Positions 7,411-13,922 of a DNA stretch of 13,922 bases are shown here, piece after piece. The notes under the pieces were generated by a model. That model searched no databases. It had not been told where the DNA came from and saw only the letters and a program-made list of their open reading frames with translations. The stretch's first letter is position 1. Each line of letters starts with the position of its first letter. The DNA comes from Acidobacteriota bacterium (GTDB taxonomy: Bacteria; Acidobacteriota; Terriglobia; UBA7540), in assembly GCA_003165615.1 (NCBI GenBank), contig PLWR01000149.1, forward strand, positions 1-13,922. The letters are read 5' to 3'. The translations under genes and the position numbers were made by a program.

Positions 7411-8541
7411 ATGAAAACACATAACTGCAATTCTATGTTGCGGGCGGTGCTTTGCCTGGCCGTCTGCATGTTAGGACTGAGTCTTTCCGCATCTGCTGAC
7501 GATCACAAGGGCAAGATCATTACCTTCGACGCTCCCGGCGCGGGCACCGAGGCCGGTCAGGGGACTTTTGCCCAATACATCAATGACCCGGGATTGATTG
7601 CGGGGTATTTTGTCGATTCCAGCGGCTTAAGTCACGGATTCCTATGGTATCCCAACGGCAAGTTCACGTCGTTTGATGCCCCGCATGCCACCGGCGGCAC
7701 CTTGGGAGTAATTCCAAACAATGCGGGGGAAATTGCGGGAATTTACTTCGACTCTGTTGGTATGCACGGTTTCGTACGCTCGCCGCACGGGTCATTCAAG
7801 GAGTTTGATTTCCCGAACTCGCCGGAAGGAACATTTACCCAAGCCATGAATTCCGCAGGGACGGTTACGGGCCCAGGCTGGGATGCGAACGGCTTATCTC
7901 ACGGATTCATCCGCCACCCGGATGGCCACTTCACAGAATTTGACCCTCCGGGCTTGGGCACGGAATGTTCGGGCGTCTTTAATTTTAGTTGTGGTACCTG
8001 GCCGCTCTCAATCAATTCAAAAGGGTCGATCACAGGAGATTACAACGATCCAAACGGCGCCTCTCACGGCTTCGTGCGCGCTGCCGACGGCACGATCACG
8101 GAGTTTGAACCGATGGATGCGGCCCTGGGCGACGCCCAGGGTGGTGCAGGCTATTGGATTAATAACGCTGGAGAGATCGTGGGAGCCTACCTTGACAGCA
8201 ACTGGGTGTGGCACGGCTTCCTGCGTGACCCTGATGGCCACATCACCGAATTCAGCGTTCCCGGCGCGGGCACCGGCTACCGCCAAGGCAGCTTCTCCTG
8301 GGCCATGAACCAAGCGAACGTCGTTACGGGATATTGGTTGGACACGAACAATGCAAACCACGGTTTCGTGCGCACCCCGGATGGCAGGATCACAAAATTT
8401 GATGCCCCGGGCGCAGGCACAGGCGCAGGTCAGGGCACGACCCCTGAAAACATCAATGACGCAGGCTGGATCTCAGGGCTGTACGTAGACAATAACAACG
8501 TCACTCACGGCTTCGTGCGGATCCCGGATCCCCGCAAGTGA
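7411..8541 (+). CDS. Secreted HAF-repeat protein, probable seven-bladed beta-propeller
   Basis: A 376-residue exported protein with a signal peptide (about 1-29, ending ASA before Asp30). The mature part is seven tandem repeats of about 44-55 residues. Each starts with a strand like ITxFDAPGAGT, passes through INxxGxIxGxYxD, and ends with HGFVRxPDG. The HGF signature identifies the HAF repeat seen in extracellular proteins of Acidobacteriota and others. Seven copies in a row, with nothing else after the signal peptide, suggest a closed seven-bladed beta-propeller (inference). No PEP-CTERM or other anchor is seen at the C-terminus, which ends shortly after the last HGFVR. The start is fixed by AAGGAGG eight bases upstream; the frame is open to a GTG at 7231, but that extension is low-complexity leader sequence. 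It is divergent from the kinase gene, and the gap carries a Pho-box-like array and a structured leader. Its ligand is unknown. Confidence 0.9.
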   Translation: MKTHNCNSMLRAVLCLAVCMLGLSLSASADDHKGKIITFDAPGAGTEAGQGTFAQYINDPGLIAGYFVDSSGLSHGFLWYPNGKFTSFDAPHATGGTLGVIPNNAGEIAGIYFDSVGMHGFVRSPHGSFKEFDFPNSPEGTFTQAMNSAGTVTGPGWDANGLSHGFIRHPDGHFTEFDPPGLGTECSGVFNFSCGTWPLSINSKGSITGDYNDPNGASHGFVRAADGTITEFEPMDAALGDAQGGAGYWINNAGEIVGAYLDSNWVWHGFLRDPDGHITEFSVPGAGTGYRQGSFSWAMNQANVVTGYWLDTNNANHGFVRTPDGRITKFDAPGAGTGAGQGTTPENINDAGWISGLYVDNNNVTHGFVRIPDPRK

Positions 8542-8595
8542 TGGAAATCAGCAAGTGGCGCACGGTGTACTCCTCTGCTCGCGCTGATGCGCTGC

Positions 8596-8626
8596 CGGGC
8601 GGCGCGGCCTCACGCTGCGCCGCCCG
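8596..8626 (+). terminator. GC-rich hairpin after the HAF-repeat gene
   Basis: CGGGCGGCGC (8596-8605) and GCGCCGCCCG (8617-8626) are perfect 10-bp arms around an 11-nt loop, 55 bp after the stop codon. There is no T-tract, so it is either an imperfect terminator or a transcript-stabilising hairpin. Confidence 0.4.
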
Positions 8627-8645
8627 CAGTCCCGCCGTGCCCCTC

Positions 8646-8684
8646 GGCCTGAATTGCGGCCTGGGCCTGAATTGCGGCCTGGGC
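8646..8684. repeat. 18-bp tandem repeat, about 2.2 copies
   Basis: The unit CCTGAATTGCGGCCTGGG occurs twice without mismatch (8648-8665 and 8666-8683), and the periodicity runs from 8646 to 8684. Each unit contains GGCC words flanking TGAATTGC. It lies between the hairpin at 8596 and the start of the next gene. The copy number may vary between strains. Confidence 0.85.
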
Positions 8685-8754
8685 ATGAGCGTGTGGTTGT
8701 ACAATGCGGGTGCAATAGAGTTCCCTTCAGCCTCACTGAACGCCCGAGGTGGTT

Positions 8755-9528
8755 ATGCATACCCAAGAAATCCTCCCCTTCGCTCTGATCAGATGTTTGG
8801 CTGTGTCCGGCATGGCGCTACTGCTGGCCGCGGGTACGGGCGTTGCCCAGACCGGCCCGGCCAATTACGCCTTGCTGGTGGGCGCGGGCTTTCTCTGCGA
8901 GATGGGCAACTCTTCCGCCTGCCCGGCGGTCGTGAAAACTCCCGATGGTTCGAGCTATGAACTTACCGGCGTCGGCGTGCTCGATGCACAAGAGAAGTCG
9001 GTGACGGCAACCGGGACATTCGTCCACAAGTCCTCTGACGGGACCACGCTGGAAACGGGCATCTGGATCGCCAAGGAACTGCTGAGCTTTCAATTCTACG
9101 GTCTTGCCCCCGGCGCGCTCATGCGTGAGGGAATGGCAATGGGACAGTCCCCACTCGGTCCGCGTCAGATGCCCATGCCCGGCGGCCGCATGGGGGGGAT
9201 GCACATGATGGGCTCGCCCATGCCGGCGGGCGGTCTGGCCGTGCTGCACATCCGCCTGCTGCCTGTGGCGGGATTCGCAAGATTCGCCACGCTCCAGGTG
9301 AACTGCGCCCTGGGCAAGGTGCCGGACGAACATCCCACCGAAGGCGTCCGGCTGAGCTTTGAGAGAGGCATTTCATTCGACCAGGAAGTGAGCGGGCGTA
9401 CGATGTTTCTCGTGACGCGGCCGGAGCCCAAGCCGGCGGAGAAATCGTCGGCGCAGAAGCCGCCTGCTCCTGATTCGGCAGGTGTGGAAAGCGAACCCAA
9501 TACCACGCCGCCCGAGAACCCGAGGTGA
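8755..9528 (+). CDS. Secreted protein of unknown function with a methionine-rich loop
   Basis: A 257-residue protein not recognised as a named family. A signal peptide covers about 1-32 (hydrophobic SGMALLLAAGTGVA, cleavage near VAQ-TG). The mature part starts with alternating beta-like segments, including NYALLVGAGFLCEM and VTATGTFVHKSSDG. Residues 123-156 hold ten Met plus His150 in a Gly/Pro-rich stretch (GGRMGGMHMMGSPMP). This resembles the Met motifs of periplasmic copper-handling proteins, so metal binding is conceivable but unproven. Cys48, Cys56 and Cys184 are present. The tail (about 222-257) is Pro/Glu/Lys-rich and probably disordered. GAGG (8746-8749) lies five bases before the ATG at 8755, which is preferred over the GTG at 8749. 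The stop codon overlaps the ribosome binding site of the small zinc-ribbon gene, suggesting one operon. Confidence 0.85.
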   Translation: MHTQEILPFALIRCLAVSGMALLLAAGTGVAQTGPANYALLVGAGFLCEMGNSSACPAVVKTPDGSSYELTGVGVLDAQEKSVTATGTFVHKSSDGTTLETGIWIAKELLSFQFYGLAPGALMREGMAMGQSPLGPRQMPMPGGRMGGMHMMGSPMPAGGLAVLHIRLLPVAGFARFATLQVNCALGKVPDEHPTEGVRLSFERGISFDQEVSGRTMFLVTRPEPKPAEKSSAQKPPAPDSAGVESEPNTTPPENPR

Positions 9529-9535
9529 CCGGAAA

Positions 9536-9748
9536 ATGTGGGGAGCCAAACCGGTATCAGCAGACAATAGCTCGACGAAACCCGCGCCCTTTGCTTCTAT
9601 TGGCAGAGTCGGTCCTGATGATCATGGGAGCCCGGCCTGCTGCGGGAAGCCGATGACGCCCCAGTTCCGGCATGCAAGGGATCCAGACGGGCAGATGCTG
9701 TTTGTGGCCGTGTGGCGCTGCTCCGATTGCGGCCGGATTACTTTCTAA
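9536..9748 (+). CDS. Small four-cysteine zinc-ribbon-like protein
   Basis: A 70-residue soluble protein with no signal peptide. A variable N-terminus is followed by CCGKPM (Cys35, Cys36) and, 26 residues after Cys36, by CSDCG (Cys62, Cys65). This is a four-cysteine metal site of rubredoxin/zinc-ribbon type; His30 is a further possible ligand. The two halves resemble the CxxC and CCGxPM motifs of desulforedoxin, but in the reverse order. The ATG at 9536 follows GAGGTGA (9522-9528), which overlaps the TGA of the upstream gene, so translation is probably coupled. A longer frame from 9482 would overlap the upstream gene by 47 bp and lacks such a site. Function unknown; a zinc-bound structural role is more likely than redox, but both fit. 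Confidence 0.75.
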   Translation: MWGAKPVSADNSSTKPAPFASIGRVGPDDHGSPACCGKPMTPQFRHARDPDGQMLFVAVWRCSDCGRITF

Positions 9749-9945
9749 AAGGCGCCAGCAGTGCCTACTGTAAGTGTTCAATCGAAATCTGACGGCAAGC
9801 CGATTAGGTAGTTCCGGCTCTGCTAGGGATTCGGAATGAACAGTCGCCTTCCCGTCTAGTAAGTGCCGCCCAACTTTGCAATACGGTGCTCTGTTCATTG
9901 AAATGCAAACCATTACTCCCGCGAAGTCCCCATCGAGGACCCGAA

Positions 9946-9959
9946 CCCCGTTTCCGGGG
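9946..9959. other. Short GC hairpin
   Basis: CCCCG (9946-9950) and CGGGG (9955-9959) flank a TTTC loop. The stem has only 5 bp and no T-tract follows, so terminator function for the upstream operon is doubtful. Confidence 0.35.
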
Positions 9960-10026
9960 AGTTTGAATGTGTGAGGCACTTCTGCGCCTTAGCGACTACA
10001 CGTCCAAGTGGTTGCATGCTGTGGAA

Positions 10027-10054
10027 GGTGTGCTGCGACAGGAGGGTGTGCTGC
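10027..10054 (+). repeat. 10-bp direct repeat upstream of a promoter
   Basis: GGTGTGCTGC occurs at 10027-10036 and again at 10045-10054, an 18-bp period. The second copy ends two bases before the predicted -35 box. That is where an activator would bind; this role is inferred. Confidence 0.5.
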
Positions 10055-10056
10055 AC

Positions 10057-10085
10057 TTGCCGGGCGCGCTCTTTGTGTGTAGGAT
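10057..10085 (+). promoter_or_regulatory. Probable sigma-70-type promoter of the TPR/YcxB-like gene
   Basis: TTGCCG (10057-10062) and TAGGAT (10080-10085), each 4 of 6 consensus, are separated by exactly 17 bp. A transcript start near 10092 would leave a leader of about 30 nt before the ATG at 10124. Confidence 0.4.
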
Positions 10086-10123
10086 GAGCATTCTCCTGCG
10101 TATTCCCAACATCGGAGGGTGAG

Positions 10124-11860
10124 ATGAGGCCAGTAGCGCTAGCACTGCTCCTTTCCCTAAGCATGTTGAGTCCGGCCACGGCCAAGGACGGTGCGGCCGC
10201 CGGGCAGGCGCGGAACCCAGGCAAAGCCCAGCAATACTATCAGCGCGGGCTGGCCGAGGCGCAGAGCCATCAAAACGCTGCCGCGATTGCCGATTTCGAG
10301 CAATCCATCACGCTCGATCCGGACCGTTTTGAAACCTATCAAGCCCTCGACAACGCTCTCTCCAATGAACGCGAGTGGGCAACCATTGTCCAATATTGGA
10401 GCCAGTACATCCAACTCCATCCGAATGATGGACGCGCCGACTGCGAACGCGGCGGCGCCTACTCGCAGCTTCATGACGCTCCTCACACACTCGCCGACGC
10501 TGAGAAGGCGTGCAGCCTGGGAATCCAAAAATGTTGCCAGGTCGCGGCGAACTATAGGCGCGCCCACGGCAATGCCGTCCCTCCGCCCGCAGCCGAGAAA
10601 CGAAAAGCGCTCGCGGGGAGCCAAACGCCTGGTGCCCAAGCCGCCCCTGCGACCGTAGCCAAGAAACCCTGGTGGCGGAACACGGCTCTGCTCGGAACGC
10701 TGGGCGTGGGGGCTGTGTTTGTCATTCCCATCGTCCTCCTGGTGATTTACTGGATTCGTTCGGCAGAGCGAGAGCCGCAAACGTCGGCGCCTGCTCCTTC
10801 CTCCCCGGCTACTGCGACTTCCGTCGCAAGGCCGGCCGGAAATTCCGCCGCCTTCCCGGGTCGCGCTCCACCCGTAAGCCCCGGCTACAGCGGCATGGAG
10901 GCGACCTTCACCCCGACCTTTGATGATTTGTGGAAGCTGCGGAAACATACTTTCAAGAAAAACAGGTTGATGTACATCGGCTTCTGTTTTCTCGGTGCGT
11001 TCGGGACTGCCTACTGCATTCATGCTTCTTTGCCCGCTAACCGATATGACTTGCCTCTTGGCTTCTTGATTGCCGGGCTGCTGTTGCCCCTGGAAGACAA
11101 GCGGAAGGCAAAGGCTTGGGCCGCGAATAATCCCGACTACTTTTCGCAGACCAGTGTCAGTATCGGCCCGGAAGGGTTCCGGGTCAAAAGCCGCGCCGAG
11201 GATACTTCGCTTCAGTGGAACCGCGTCCGCGATATCGTGGAAAACAAACCTTATGTTTATTTTCGGCTGACCGGGTCTGCTGCGAGCATAGTCCCCCAAA
11301 GAGCCTTTAGAAGCCCGGATGAGGCCCAGCGATTCCTGGATTCGGCGACCGCGTATTGGCAAAGCGCCCGCATGAAGCCGCAAAGCGGACTGGCAAGTCC
11401 AGAGGGAGCGGTGTCCGCAAGGGCGCCTTTTCCGGCGCCGTCTGCCCAGCCTTTTGCAGCTCCGAGCGCCCAGCCGTGGTCACCCACGGCGGGCGCAGTG
11501 GTCGCAGCTTTTTTCACTCCGATGGCGGGAGGGATCGTCGCCTACCTTAGCCTCAAGCGGATGGGTTACCCGCGCAAAGCTGTCTGGACGCTGCTATTAA
11601 CCATCGTGGGCACCACCGCGCTCTGCGGCCTGATTATCTGGGGCCCCAAGCTCCCGCAGGGGAATCTGGTTGGATGGGGCATTGACGCGCTGGTGGGATA
11701 CATTTTCTTCGCCGTTCAGAAGGACGAGTGGAACGCGTGGCGCGCGGCGCACCGTTCCTTGAAGCTGCGGAGCGGCTGGAGCGCGCTGGGATGGGGCTTG
11801 GTGGGTATGGCGGGGTTTCTGGGCGTCATCTTCATCATGTTAGGGCTTAAGCCAAAATAA
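10124..11860 (+). CDS. TPR / YcxB-like multi-pass membrane protein
   Basis: A 578-residue envelope protein of unknown function. Residues 1-20 form a signal peptide (ATA before Lys21). TPR-like helices cover about 34-140, including the typical AIADFEQSITLDPDRFETYQ. A Pro/Ala linker leads to a membrane segment (about 190-211). After a second disordered linker, residues about 260-415 resemble the YcxB-like domain: two close membrane segments (283-300 and 309-322), then a soluble part (VSIGPEGFRVKS, SLQWNRVRDIVENKPYVYF, VPQRAF). A linker with a repeated PSAQP word leads to three or four C-terminal membrane segments (about 457-475, 486-506, 515-531, 553-574). GGAGG (10114-10118) lies five bases before the ATG. 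It has its own likely promoter and a strong hairpin just after the stop, so it looks monocistronic. TPRs on the outer face suggest a scaffold or assembly role (inference). The YcxB-like assignment is by pattern only. Confidence 0.88.
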   Translation: MRPVALALLLSLSMLSPATAKDGAAAGQARNPGKAQQYYQRGLAEAQSHQNAAAIADFEQSITLDPDRFETYQALDNALSNEREWATIVQYWSQYIQLHPNDGRADCERGGAYSQLHDAPHTLADAEKACSLGIQKCCQVAANYRRAHGNAVPPPAAEKRKALAGSQTPGAQAAPATVAKKPWWRNTALLGTLGVGAVFVIPIVLLVIYWIRSAEREPQTSAPAPSSPATATSVARPAGNSAAFPGRAPPVSPGYSGMEATFTPTFDDLWKLRKHTFKKNRLMYIGFCFLGAFGTAYCIHASLPANRYDLPLGFLIAGLLLPLEDKRKAKAWAANNPDYFSQTSVSIGPEGFRVKSRAEDTSLQWNRVRDIVENKPYVYFRLTGSAASIVPQRAFRSPDEAQRFLDSATAYWQSARMKPQSGLASPEGAVSARAPFPAPSAQPFAAPSAQPWSPTAGAVVAAFFTPMAGGIVAYLSLKRMGYPRKAVWTLLLTIVGTTALCGLIIWGPKLPQGNLVGWGIDALVGYIFFAVQKDEWNAWRAAHRSLKLRSGWSALGWGLVGMAGFLGVIFIMLGLKPK

Positions 11861-11869
11861 AGCAGGTAG

Positions 11870-11902
11870 CGCAGAGGTGCGCGTAATTGGCGCTCCTCTG
11901 CG
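11870..11902 (+). terminator. Intrinsic terminator-like hairpin
   Basis: CGCAGAGG (11870-11877) pairs with CCTCTGCG (11895-11902). After one T/T mismatch the stem continues with GCGC (11879-11882) and GCGC (11890-11893) around a 7-nt loop. It starts 10 bp after the stop codon of the TPR/YcxB-like gene and is followed by TCTCTTCC, a weak pyrimidine-rich tail. Confidence 0.55.
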
Positions 11903-11980
11903 TCTCTTCCATTCGTGCCCACCACCCGTCATCTTTCGCACCATTCATGTCTGGATGCTAATATAGTGGTTGATGTTTCC

Positions 11981-12313
11981 ATGTTAAGAAACGCGGAGGG
12001 AGCCAGACGGCGGCTACCTCGCGCTACCTGCTTCGCCAAAGACCTGATGGAAATGGGTACTGCAACGCGAGGCGTCATCACCTATCTGCATGTCCAGACA
12101 AGAGGCGACCGTGAGCCCTCGACCGTTCAGTTTCAGTTTACAGCACCAGATAATTTGGAGCAGGTCACTACCGCAACCTTAAAGGATTTTCCCATCGTCT
12201 TTCCCGAAAGGATGCCGGTCGGCGCCGAGATTACCGTGCTCTATGACCCGTCAAATCTCGAAAGAAGCATTCCCTACCCCCTCTGTCCATTCAAAGTTGT
12301 CGGCCAATCCTGA
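11981..12313 (+). CDS. Small DUF3592-like protein, possibly N-terminally truncated
   Basis: A frame of 110 residues if started at the ATG at 11981. From about residue 26 the layout resembles DUF3592: ATRGVITYLHVQ, then TVQFQFTAPDN, then PVGAEITVLYDPSNLERSIPY, where the VLYDPxN motif is typical. Family members usually carry membrane segments beside this domain, and none is visible here, so it may be a truncated copy or a stand-alone soluble version. No convincing Shine-Dalgarno precedes the ATGs at 11981, 12047 or 12053, and the frame stays open back to a GTG at 11915, so the start is uncertain. It lies 78 bp after the terminator hairpin of the preceding gene. Expression is doubtful; the protein-like pattern in the second half is the only positive evidence. 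Confidence 0.45.
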   Translation: MLRNAEGARRRLPRATCFAKDLMEMGTATRGVITYLHVQTRGDREPSTVQFQFTAPDNLEQVTTATLKDFPIVFPERMPVGAEITVLYDPSNLERSIPYPLCPFKVVGQS

Positions 12314-12790
12314 GTCCCTCCAGTACGAAGCGGCGCAAGTAGCCGCCCACCTCAAAGCTCAGTCGGATCTTTCATAAATCGTCGTCCCTTCCCGCACGGC
12401 TGTGGTTACAAATGCCTGGGGAACTTGACTCCACTCGTCCTGTCCCTGCCAAAAACTCAATCGACTACAAGAAGCGGCTTATTCACCGGGGGAATCAAAG
12501 CGTCGAGGGGGTTACGGAGCGAGCGCGGGCTCCAGATTTGATGGTGGTGCGAACTTGGGGGAAGTCCGGTTCCTGGTGGGTCGGAGTCTTCGCGGATGTC
12601 GCTCGACTCGAGATCGGCAGACATCCCTCGTCAGTCTGCGAACAATTCTTCAATCCACCCGCCGTTCGTAGCGGCGATGCAGTCCGCCGACCTCCGATTG
12701 ACACGACGGGCCACGAGGGGTACGCTTTCGGGCGAAGGGTAAGCTCAAAACGGAAATTCCGGGTATAGTGTGAGGCGGTTGGCAGACACC
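12314..12790. other. 477-bp region without a convincing gene
   Basis: A 118-codon frame (12412-12768) has no ribosome binding site and no recognisable domain. Structural items seen: GCGGC/GCCGC hairpin (12330-12334/12342-12346), a 7-bp inverted repeat GGATGTC (12594-12600) with GACATCC (12620-12626), and the 12-mer GTAGCGGCGATG (12668-12679) shared with the palindrome in the kinase gene. TATAGT (12764-12769) could be a -10 box for the following gene, but no good -35 box accompanies it. Confidence 0.5.
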
Positions 12791-13696
12791 ATGCAAACTC
12801 GTCGTAAACCCAGGGTGGCGCCAGGCGTGGTGAAGCTCGTCGCCAACGTGGTCATGCTCGTTCCTTTTTCATTGTATGCCTACTATTTCGTTCACTCCAT
12901 TATTCACAAGCAAATGCCCTCGGTAATGTTCGTGGCCGCGCCCGGGCTTTTGCTCTGGTTTGGTCTTGGGTGGGCTTTTTATCTCGGTGGGTTCGCGGCG
13001 TACAGCCAGTTCCGAAAACTCGAAGACATGCCTCGCAGCACCATTCGCGCCGCGGCCATGGGCTTGGTGGAAATCCAAGGGAAAGCCGTCGCGGAGACGC
13101 TGCTGACCAGCCCTGTCATGCATGCGTCCTGCTGCGCGTACCGAATCAGGATTGATGGCAGCACGCCGCAGGGCAAGGGGTATAGAACGGAAAGATTGCT
13201 GCAAGATGAACAAGGCAAGTTTTACCTGGAGGACGAAAGCGGGCGGATTCTGGTTGATTTGCGCAATCTCGAGTGGGACGTGACCCCTGGGGTAAGCATG
13301 GTCAATGTGAAAGTCGAGGCTGCGGTTCCTGTGCTCAATCGGCTTTTGAAGATACCCGTAGGCCGCCCCGGTGACGATGAGCTTCGCGCCTACCTGCTCA
13401 AGGTTGTCCCCAATTGCCACGCGCCCGTTGCTGTGTTCTACGAGGACCGCATCGTTCCTGGACAAATCTATAGCCTGACCGGCACGTGCGCCGAAACCCC
13501 TCAAGCCAGCGGCGAGAGCGACAGGAAAATCATCTTGAAAGGACAGAACGATCCCACTTTCCGAATCTCCGCGCGCACCCGCGACGAGGAAATCAAAAGG
13601 CTTCGCGGCCGCGCCCATATTCTTATTGGCCTTGGGTTAGCCGTGGCGGTCGTGGCGGTCCTGTTTTACCTGCCGTTCGTACTGGTTTTCCAATAA
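12791..13696 (+). CDS. GIDE/BAM-domain-type membrane protein
   Basis: A 301-residue membrane protein. Two N-terminal membrane segments (about 15-36 and 44-69) are followed by a soluble domain (about 78-270) and a C-terminal segment (about 276-299). The domain opens with DMPRSTIRAAAMGLVEIQGKA, then LLTSPVMHASCCAYRIRI and QGKFYLEDESGRILVDLRN. This matches the prokaryotic GIDE domain, related to the membrane-side region of the eukaryotic E3 ligase MULAN/MAPL. No RING finger is present, so ubiquitin-ligase activity is not implied. The usual inference for bacterial versions is a membrane-associated, ligand- or stress-sensing role. The start is uncertain: the ATG at 12791 has GAGGCGG 12 bases upstream, while a GTG at 12770 would add seven residues. 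A TATAGT box ending at 12769 would favour the later start. It stands apart from its neighbours, with no partner gene visible in the window. Confidence 0.8.
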   Translation: MQTRRKPRVAPGVVKLVANVVMLVPFSLYAYYFVHSIIHKQMPSVMFVAAPGLLLWFGLGWAFYLGGFAAYSQFRKLEDMPRSTIRAAAMGLVEIQGKAVAETLLTSPVMHASCCAYRIRIDGSTPQGKGYRTERLLQDEQGKFYLEDESGRILVDLRNLEWDVTPGVSMVNVKVEAAVPVLNRLLKIPVGRPGDDELRAYLLKVVPNCHAPVAVFYEDRIVPGQIYSLTGTCAETPQASGESDRKIILKGQNDPTFRISARTRDEEIKRLRGRAHILIGLGLAVAVVAVLFYLPFVLVFQ

Positions 13697-13922
13697 ACGC
13701 AATGCCGCCCTGGACCGAGGAGAAGAGACCGGCCGGTTTCTTGAAGACTCTCTGCGAAATTTGTTTCGAATGTTTTCTGAGGGACTTGAGTGCAGTGAAC
13801 TCCATATCCGGCCTCTGGGCGGTGCTCTCTTCGGTTCGGAGGCTGTTCCATTGTGGGATAACCCGACTCATACCTATCAACGCGGATTCGCTCAAGCACC
13901 CTTGTGTTGACTACCTGGAAGC
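13697..13922. other. Terminal 226 bp without a supported gene
   Basis: Contains a 10-bp palindrome ACCGGCCGGT (13728-13737). A 46-codon plus-strand frame (13770-13910) and a minus-strand frame (13895-13623) that runs back over the end of the GIDE gene both lack ribosome binding sites and recognisable motifs. A gene starting beyond the window cannot be assessed. Confidence 0.5.

Larger units (their letters stand above)
9749..10123. other. 375-bp intergenic region
   Basis: No frame here has codon quality or a ribosome binding site that supports a gene. A minus-strand frame (9979-9557) has no recognisable domain and overlaps the zinc-ribbon gene. The region holds a short hairpin near 9946, a direct repeat and a promoter for the next gene (listed separately). 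The first 190 bp show nothing distinctive. Confidence 0.6.

Noticed and set aside
8541..8960. A plus-strand frame whose ATG overlaps the stop of the HAF-repeat gene (TGATG)
   Set aside because: The overlap looks like translational coupling, but the frame runs through the hairpin and tandem repeat, overlaps the well-supported exported-protein gene by about 200 bp in another frame, and shows no domain.
10157..11383. Long minus-strand frame of 408 codons
   Set aside because: It is antisense to the TPR/YcxB-like gene, which has a signal peptide, membrane segments and a clear ribosome binding site; high GC creates such antisense frames.
12412..12768. 118-codon plus-strand frame
   Set aside because: No ribosome binding site, irregular composition, no recognisable motif, and it crosses repeat-like DNA.
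12779..12794. Sigma-54-like pattern (GG and GC dinucleotides 10 bp apart)
   Set aside because: It overlaps the start codon of the GIDE gene and matches the consensus only in part, so it is most likely chance.
13770..13910. 46-codon plus-strand frame near the window end
   Set aside because: No Shine-Dalgarno and no recognisable features.

Overview
The window looks like a piece of a free-living Acidobacteriota chromosome. This is inferred from family content (Oar-like TonB-dependent receptor, a winged-helix/kinase/TPR fusion, a secreted HAF-repeat protein), the moderately high GC content and Gram-negative outer-membrane features. No rRNA, tRNA, IS element, prophage or CRISPR array is visible, and no gene is familiar enough to carry a symbol.

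Left half, minus strand (1-7096). A consensus promoter drives a 1119-residue fusion protein (7024 to 3665): a PhoB/OmpR-type DNA-binding domain, a complete Ser/Thr kinase, one membrane segment, then a TPR region probably outside the inner membrane. Downstream on the same strand is a 1137-residue Oar-like outer-membrane receptor (3518 to 105). Directly after its stop codon, in the same frame, lies a fragment of a second, diverged receptor that runs off the window. A 55-bp double-hairpin palindrome sits inside the kinase gene and is read in frame.

Divergent control region (7025-7410). Besides the kinase promoter it holds three to four half-sites on an 11-bp period that closely resemble a Pho box. 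After them comes a leader with long-range pairing and a second hairpin abutting the Shine-Dalgarno of the next gene. It serves a secreted seven-repeat HAF protein (7411-8541), probably a seven-bladed beta-propeller.

Right half, plus strand (8542-13922). A secreted protein with a methionine-rich loop (8755-9528) is probably translationally coupled to a 70-residue four-cysteine zinc-ribbon protein (9536-9748). Then comes a membrane protein combining TPRs, a YcxB-like domain and a polytopic C-terminus (10124-11860), with a plausible promoter and a strong terminator hairpin. A small DUF3592-like ORF (11981-12313, tentative) and a GIDE/BAM-type membrane protein (12791-13696) follow, separated by about 480 bp without a convincing gene.

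The theme is envelope and surface biology: outer-membrane uptake, signalling across the inner membrane, and several exported or membrane-anchored proteins of unknown role. No single defined new system is proven. The strongest leads are the divergent Pho-box/structured-leader region next to a PhoB-like DNA-binding kinase, the palindrome domesticated into the kinase, and the receptor remnant.
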